A DNA stretch of 64,000 bases, taken from NCBI GenBank assembly GCA_024734555.1, contig JANPWX010000010.1, positions 3,284,089 to 3,348,088 of the forward strand, written 5' to 3'. This DNA comes from Trochalopteron elliotii (taxonomy: Eukaryota > Chordata > Aves > Passeriformes > Leiothrichidae). The notes under the pieces are model-generated. The model did no database searches, had not been told where the DNA came from, and saw only the letters and a list, made by a program, of their open reading frames with translations. The translations under genes and the position numbers were made by a program. Numbering within the stretch: position 1 is the first letter of the stretch; every line of letters starts with the position of its first letter. Shown piece after piece: positions 58,575 through 64,000 of the stretch.

Positions 58575-58915
58575 TGATCACAAAGGCTGATCAGCCTCCT
58601 CTGAAGTTAGAAGAGCAGCTGCCAGTCTTGGTGAAGGACCCTGAGACTTGGGAGGTCCAGGGGCCCTTTGACTTAGTTACCTGGGGGAGGGGATACACAT
58701 GCATATCCACCCCCTCAGGCCTCAGATGGGTTCCTAGAAAGTGGGTGAAAAGGGAAGGAAAGGGAACAAAAGGGAAGGAAACATCAGCCGCTGCTGCGCA
58801 TCCACCTGTGCCACAAAGGGATGTGACGGTTGCCTTGTCACGACGGCAACACAGGGGAAGCAGAGAACCCAAACCCTATTCCATTCCCAATCCTGCCCCA
58901 GTTCTAAGTTCTTAG
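58575..58915 (+). pseudogene. Integrase C-terminal fragment (pol remnant)
   Basis: A 113-codon frame holds the integrase tail: VKDPETWEVQGPFDLVTWGR, then a GY-x-CISTP segment and RWVPRKWVK. This is the SH3-like DNA-binding domain of alpharetroviral/ERVK integrase, with the WGRGY core and the WVPxKWV end. The catalytic DDE core and zinc-binding N-terminus are absent. The part after RKWVKRE is low-complexity (GKGTKGKE) and probably degraded. The open frame has no proper ATG. Confidence 0.8.
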
Positions 58916-58979
58916 CAGCTGCCTCTTTTAACAAGTTTAAGATGTTGTTCTTTTATTTATATGTGTTAAAATTTCCTTT

Positions 58980-60300
58980 CAAGATCACCATCTCATCCCC
59001 TGAAAAGAAGCTGAAACATCTGTGGCTTCTCTTCCTCATCAGCCAGTCCATGGAAGCCAATCCATCCCCCAATACCACAAGAATGCGTGGGTTACCCTAG
59101 TCCATGCACTTCAGCAGGACCATCTGTGCTTGTCTACAGCCAAGGCAGATGATCCATTGTCAACCTGCCTGGTGGGGATCCCATTTAAGCCAAATGAATT
59201 CCCCAAGAGTCTAATGAAAGTGCAGCAGAAAACCAATCAGGAAAAGGCCCACTTCAAAATCATCTATAGAGGCAGCTCCACTTACAAGCTCCAGCTCCCA
59301 GCTGCAAACCCCCTTATCCTTTGGGGTGACTAGATGGAGACCTTGCCCAAACTGAAAATGAACCCCAAGAATTTGAGATTTCAGGTTCATCCATTACTTC
59401 CCTTTGCATTCAGTTCAACTATGAACCCCACTATCAGAAGGATTGTTTTGAACCAGTCATTCAGTACAAAAGAAATTTTACCACTGCAAATTGGTGCTCT
59501 GCAATAGCCAAAACAAGTCAGCCCTCCACTGAGGACGGGTACCCTAGGAAAACAGACAAGGGGGTCTTCATAATTTCTGGTGATAGGGAGTGGGCTGGCA
59601 TCCCCTCTCACCTTCTCAGAGGTCTGTGCACCCTGGGTCAGTTGTCCCTGCTCTTGCCCAACATGACTGAAAATATTAATTTGGACAAGCAGAACAAATT
59701 GAGAGCCCAGAAAAGGGGTGCAAACCAATTAGATGAGCACTGTGATGCCAAAATTTTCCATTAGGCCAAGTCAAAAAGGCTTGCCATGTCTATCTTCTTG
59801 CCATGGGTAGCAGCAGCCAAGGCTCTGGGTGAATTGGGGCAGCTGGAGTGCTGGGTGATGAGACAGGCAAATCTTAACCACTCTTAGTAACTTCCCAGAA
59901 AATGAGATTACCAGGCAGGCGACTCTCCAGAACCAGGCAGCCATAGACTCCTTATTATTAGTACATGGGTATGGGTGTGATGAGTTTGAGGGGATGTGCT
60001 GCTTTAATTTGTCCAGCAAGAGCAAAAGCACCCATGCTTCCACTGCCAAGATGAAGAACATGATTGGCAAAATCAACCAGGAGACCAAGGACTGGCTGGG
60101 AAACATTTTTAAACACTGGGGACTATCGGGTGGTGGTCAACAATCATAAAAGATTCTGTTGGTCATTTTAGTTTTATTTTTAGCCCTCTTAGTCTTCAGG
60201 ATCCTGAAAAGGGTCCTGATTAAGAGTTTTGAAAAGTTAAGTCTCAGCCGAGGCGAACATTGCTGCTGCTGCCAAATCTGAGGCTTGGTGGGATGACAAT
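58980..60300 (+). pseudogene. Degraded retroviral env (surface and transmembrane parts)
   Basis: The longest intact piece is a 103-codon frame at 59022-59333 containing NAWVTLVHALQQDHLCLSTA and DPLSTCLVGIPF, typical of ERVK-type avian env surface subunits. It ends in a stop. The remainder is scattered over other frames. Around 59925-60000 the frame LQNQAAIDSLLLVHG leads into a C-x6-CC motif, the hallmark of gamma/alpha-type transmembrane subunits with a disulphide-linked surface subunit. A hydrophobic anchor (VILVLFLALLVF) follows near 60159-60200. Stops and frameshifts between 59330 and 59910 and later ones destroy the gene. No intact furin site was identified. Confidence 0.75.
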
Positions 60301-60350
60301 GGGACTGAGATTTAAACATTTTTCTTTTATTTTACCACTTCTTCTCAAAC

Positions 60351-60369
60351 TAAACAAAAAAGGGGGAGG
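60351..60369 (+). other. Polypurine tract before the 3' LTR
   Basis: A purine run (AAACAAAAAAGGGGGAGG, interrupted by one C) directly precedes the TG of the LTR at 60370. This is the usual primer site for plus-strand DNA synthesis and fixes the LTR's left boundary. Confidence 0.85.
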
Positions 60370-60997
60370 TGTGGTGGTGTGTTTTTCTGCACTGTATGTT
60401 TAGTAGTTTGTTGCAGTTTCCCCCCATGCTGTTAGCTTGTTCAGTTACTCCTCCCTTCCCCAGTTGTCTGTCACTCCCCAAAACCTGCCCCTTCCAGAAT
60501 GTCCCATGTCAGTCCTCCCTTGAACCAATCCCCTGCCCATTGCCCCACCTACCTAGTTGTCAATCTGTGTTTGTCCCTGCCTCTGGAAAGTTCTATAGTG
60601 TTCCAAGTACATTGGTTTGCTCAAATTGTATCCTCCCATTATGTTCCCCCATTGGTCATTGTTCTGTAAATGCCTCCTTGAGCTCCTCCCCTGTTTGTCA
60701 CTGATTGGTTTCTGCATTGTACCCTCCCCTTGTTCCACCCCCACTTAAAACTCAGTGTAAGGTCTGTAAATTGGCTCTCTCCACTCCTGACCCTCTCGAG
60801 GAATAAACCCCTTTGAGAACCATAGGGAAGGCTCCTCCCTGCTCTTTGTTGTGGTCCTTGGCATGGTCTCATCCAAGGCTGTGGGGAACAGAAGCAGCCC
60901 TGTTCCATACTGTCACCTGGACCCCTTATGGTCTGGGGATGGCCGCTCGTGGCGTTGACTGGAGCGAGGGGCTAGCCAGGGATTTCCGCCAGTCACA
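60370..60997 (+). mobile_element. 3' LTR of the ERVK/alpharetrovirus-like provirus
   Basis: It starts TGTGGTGGTGTG immediately after the polypurine tract and ends about CCAGTCACA. A poly(A) signal (AATAAA) lies at 60802-60807, about 60 bases after a TTAAAA TATA-like box (about 60746). A pyrimidine-rich U3 holds repeated CCCCTG/CCATTGG elements. The right end is less certain because no target duplication can be tested without the 5' flank. Confidence 0.8.
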
Positions 60998-61261
60998 TAT
61001 TATTTTGAGATTTTTTTTTTTTAATCCAGAACTTTATTTCCTGTTCCCTTCAACAGTGAGCTGCATCATGATCTGCTGAGGTAGTGTTTCACTCCAGCCA
61101 CCTACAGGGAGATATGCATGATCAGTCTCTAGGGAACTTGGATCTAATCCCATTCTCCAATGGATCTTCATACACGAATGGAAAATGACATACAGGCTAC
61201 ACAGGAATGTGAAACCTAGAGATGAAGCAGAACCTCTACTTGAAGCAGAACCTCTATAACC
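60998..61261. other. Spacer between the two intronic proviral remnants
   Basis: A T-run (61011-61022) follows the LTR. A direct duplication (GAAGCAGAACCTCTA twice) lies at about 61225-61258. Nothing coding was recognised; it may be degraded reverse-transcriptase/connection sequence of the next element. Confidence 0.4.
61222..61260. repeat. Short tandem duplication, 18-base period
   Basis: GAAGCAGAACCTCTA occurs twice in succession with a three-base spacer, inside retroviral debris. A simple slippage duplication. Confidence 0.85.
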
Positions 61262-61545
61262 CTTGGTGAATGCCCAAGGGGCTCAATTAACTTGCATTAG
61301 GAAGAGCAGCGTGGTGGGGATGTAATTAATGAGCGACTATACTAACTCTAAACATGCTTTTGGAGAGTGTCATACGTCTGTGCTACAGAAAGAACCATGG
61401 TTTATGTCAGCAGAAAAGAACGTATCTAATGGAACTGAAATACAAGTGTTGCTGGAAGCTACCAAGCTTACAAGAGAAATTGCTTTAGCACACTGTCCAA
61501 CACATACCAAAGGCTCCTGTGAAACAAAGAAATAATAAAACTGCT
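61262..61545 (+). pseudogene. RNase H fragment of a gammaretrovirus-like (class I) ERV
   Basis: The reading frame starts at NAQGAQLTCIRK, is broken by a TAA near 61323, and resumes with YTNSKHAFGECH. It continues to an ALAHCPTHTKG block and a stop. This is the second half of gamma-type RNase H: the strand with the (mutated) Tyr-Thr-Asp-Ser-like motif, the AFG helix, and the His/Cys-x-x-His-x-Lys-Gly block. The key Asp of the motif has become Asn (YTN), so it would be catalytically dead apart from the stops. It is a different lineage from the alpharetrovirus-like element on its left. Confidence 0.75.
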
Positions 61546-62413
61546 CAAACCTGTAGTCAGGTAGATTTAAAATGGCCTGGAGTTTAGGAGTGGTACTATG
61601 GGATAGCAAGAAACTGGAAATAACTCTCACCAACCTCTAGAGTGGTCATCAACAGGAAGTGTTTGGCAGAGAATTATATCCAGGACCAGCCTCTTAGAAA
61701 ATAAATGGTTGGAGACCACTTCACACAAAATAATAAATGATAAATAAAACAAAATACAGCTACATGACATACACAACTGGAGATGAAGGATTAACTAAGG
61801 TATTTTCAGTAAAATTCAAATTGGAAGTTAAATAGGAAGGACCCTATACCGCCATATACTATTTGCTGTAAGTTAAAGGTAAAGAAACTGGAAACACCAT
61901 TCTCACATCAAATAAGTAGTGGATGGTCAACCAGTTGATTGTGATTTCTTATTGGTAATCATTTAAGTATTTGTGCACAGGAATCTATAATGTTGTATTC
62001 TGTCCTATGGTAATCCTGTTAGCTTTGTCATATTTGTACTTGGAATAATGCTGTACATAAGGCAGCAGTTACACAATGGGTGTATAGATTGTAACCATAT
62101 AACAGCCCAAGGATTTCTTGGTTCAGGGTCAATCCCCAGAGGCATCAGCTCCAACTGTTATCACATTATGATTAAAGTGCTGAAAGGAACCAGATATCTG
62201 ACACTGCTACAGAAAACCCAGAATGCAGGGTCAAGGCTAAATAGGATACTTGCCTGCCACCATGACTGTGGCACGTCCAGGGAGTCAAATAGCACTCGTG
62301 TCACTGAAGCCACCGCCCTGGAGGGGCTTTGGTCACAGCAATTAAAGCCTCGAGTCACACAAAAGGGACTCCCAGCATGGCTCCTGAATGGTCAGGCAGG
62401 AAAGTTTCCTTAA
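61546..62413 (+). pseudogene. Remaining pol/env debris of the gamma-type ERV
   Basis: Near 61833-61870 a frame reads stop-EGPYTAIYYLL, the start of the integrase C-terminal SH3-like domain, with the expected Trp codon turned into TAG. Only about 285 bases separate it from the RNase H end, against about 1 kb expected, so most of integrase is deleted. The later frame 62048-62413 (121 codons) may be env-derived, but I cannot identify a motif, so that part is tentative. Confidence 0.5.
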
Positions 62414-63514
62414 GACCACATTACGCATTGCTTATTAGCTTTTAAAGTTTTCTTCAGTCACAAACTTTACATTTTCAGAGATCTGCTGACATCTCATGGA
62501 AGCTGAAACAGCATTTTACTGAGATGCAGCTAGAGTATATATGACCTCAGTACTGGTCAAATGCAGTAGAACAGCATCTCTTTGCTTAAGGAGTATTTTG
62601 TTCTAAACACTCACACCTCAACTGTAACTCGAGCCACCATGATGAACAGAGCCACCATCACAGATGAGAGTTAAGCAAACACATCTTACTGTGAGGATCA
62701 CTGCCTAAACTGCATAAAACTATAAAATACACCACCTTATGGAGGTAACAGAGGCTACTTACATAAATTTGATATGAAAAGACAACATACCACCCATTAA
62801 TGCTGGTGGTTCTTCTCCAAAGGCTAATCTCTGAACCCTGTATCTTCTGAAGTAGCCAAAATGAAAGAAGGTAGTCTTAAGAGGTTAGCTCTCACTGACT
62901 TCCTAATACCTGAAAGATCAGATGTGGAATGTGTAACTGGAACTGCTTAGCATTGAACTGGGAAAACATTAAAGGCAATTACCCAGCTATTATGGAAACA
63001 CTGAAAACAGTAAGGTCATAGAAACAATTTATCCCAGACCATCCATTTACCATCAATGATTTTTAAAATCAGTATTTTAAGATGTATTCTAACAACTTTA
63101 TTTTCAGCTTTCTCACTGTAAGCTGCCAAGTGCAAATAACATTTTGGCACGAAGTACTTTGCCCACCATCCCAGTCTGACCCACGAAAGTGAGAGCAAGA
63201 AGTACAAGGAACATACTGTCATTTCCATCTGCAGACTGCTGTAGACCAATCCACAGAATAAACCAACACCCTCAAGTCTGAAAACTGAAAGGATGCACAT
63301 ATTTATCGGTCTCTAAATGCTCTTGGTAAAATAGAATATGTGACCAACTTTGGACATAAAGTTGTAAGATATTAAGGGGGGGAACTTCTAGAGAACTTAG
63401 AACATCATCTTTGTCACTGACTGTTTTTAAGAGCACAAAGATGATATAAACAGTTTACGTATAGTTTCTCCTTCCTCTGGACAAAAGATTCTGCCCCTCT
63501 CGTGAGAGCCCATC
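62414..63514. other. Intronic stretch before the last LTR
   Basis: No gene or identifiable repeat was seen. It may contain further eroded retroviral sequence but shows no motif I can defend. No THAP12 exon 1 is present. Confidence 0.4.
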
Positions 63515-64000
63515 TGTCCTGGGTTGTGGTGTAGAACGTGCACGGAGTATTCTACCACCATCTTCATGAACTGTTGAAACCAATTGCTGAAGCAGCATTC
63601 TTCCAGACGCTCCCCTCCCTCTTTCTGTTAGGGTGTCTTTTGTTAAGGTGTCCTCTGCTAATGGGTCTTTTGATAACGTGTTTTCTGTTAATGGCCTGCT
63701 GATGACTTACAGATAACTCCCACCAGGAGTTATCTCCCGTTAATGGGCCATCAAGGACCCCCCTGTATGACTCATTATCCCATTGTGAGATGCTCCACCC
63801 AGGGGGAGGAGCCAAGCATTCTCACCTGCATATAATCTGGGATCTGGGACAATACGGGGTACCTTACCCACTGGATCTACAGAGGATCAGAGCTACCAGA
63901 CCTTTCTACGGGATTGCTGCTTCCATCATCTTGCTCAAGTTGTATTCTGACTCTGTCAGGGGTCTTTTGTATTATTGCATTTATTTTATTTCTTTTTTTT
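63515..64000 (+). mobile_element. Avian LTR, runs off the window
   Basis: It begins TGTCCTGGGTTGTGG and contains repeated GTTAAGG/GTTAATGG motifs (63630-63750). It has the GGGAGGAGCCAAGC block (63804-63817), a TATA-like box (GCATATAATC) at 63829-63838, and a T-rich R/U5-like end (63935-64000). The TGTCCTGGGT start and layout match a common class of avian ERV LTRs. The right end and any internal region lie beyond the window. Confidence 0.7.

Larger units (their letters stand above)
58575..60997 (+). mobile_element. ERVK/alpharetrovirus-like provirus, 5'-truncated (integrase tail, env, PPT, 3' LTR)
   Basis: From left to right there is the C-terminal end of a retroviral integrase, a broken env, a polypurine tract and one LTR, in the canonical order. 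Gag, protease, reverse transcriptase, most of integrase and the 5' LTR are missing, so the copy was truncated. The transmembrane part of env has a cysteine pattern like that of avian alpharetroviruses. It sits in THAP12 intron 1 on the strand opposite the gene, the orientation in which intronic proviruses are usually retained. Frame breaks make it non-functional. Confidence 0.85.
57117..64000 (-). other. THAP12: THAP12 intron 1 (partial; exon 1 not in window)
   Basis: The acceptor of exon 2 is clear, but no minus-strand ATG exon encoding an N-terminal THAP half (first Cys-x4-Cys) was found up to the window edge. Intron 1 is therefore at least 6.9 kb. It holds a (CA)n microsatellite and three retroviral remnants, all on the plus strand. 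Its first 1.4 kb (57117-58570) is otherwise free of recognised repeats. Confidence 0.7.

Overview
The window looks like nuclear DNA from a bird, most likely a songbird. It has many 5'-truncated CR1 LINE copies on both strands, several retroviral LTRs with TATA boxes and poly(A) signals, alpharetrovirus-type and gammaretrovirus-type provirus wreckage, and one spliced vertebrate gene. No bacterial gene organisation, CRISPR array or tRNA gene was seen. A 400-base N gap (6087-6486) next to a perfect GGAGAA array is an assembly scar.

The only host protein gene I can support is THAP12 (PRKRIR, p52rIPK) on the minus strand. Exons 2 to 5 lie at 56996-57116, 55456-55563, 54471-54507 and 52263-54208. 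All have consensus splice sites and compatible phases, and the 3'UTR runs to a poly(A) signal near 51372. Exon 1 (start codon and first zinc ligands of the THAP finger) was not found up to base 64000, so intron 1 is at least 6.9 kb. In human, as I recall, WNT11 lies on the 3' side of this gene. The left 51 kb would then be the WNT11-THAP12 intergenic interval, and I find no WNT exon in it.

Layout. Bases 1-6000 hold a compact LTR (about 480-735) and an LTR split by a second, nested LTR (4127-5450). Bases 6087-6797 are the gap and hexamer array. Bases 11267-12681 are a solo LTR with a 5-bp target duplication. A related LTR lies inverted at 23158-24802, still joined to a tRNA-His-type primer-binding site. 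A GC-rich probable LTR sits at about 26711-27690. At 34513-35865 a CR1 is split by a second copy of the 4.1-kb LTR family. From 39.6 to 51 kb there are six CR1 copies in both orientations. Intron 1 of THAP12 holds three retroviral remnants on the strand opposite the gene: an alpharetrovirus-like integrase tail/env/polypurine tract/LTR (58575-60997), a gamma-type RNase H and integrase tail (61262-61880), and an LTR running off the window (63515-64000).

Most of the remaining open frames are short, lack recognisable domains and look like chance. I found no new multi-gene system. The more interesting material is the nested and inverted LTR architecture, the unusually spaced signals in the long LTR family, the retroviral cluster inside a gene that is itself thought to descend from a transposase, and the pure hexamer repeat at the gap.
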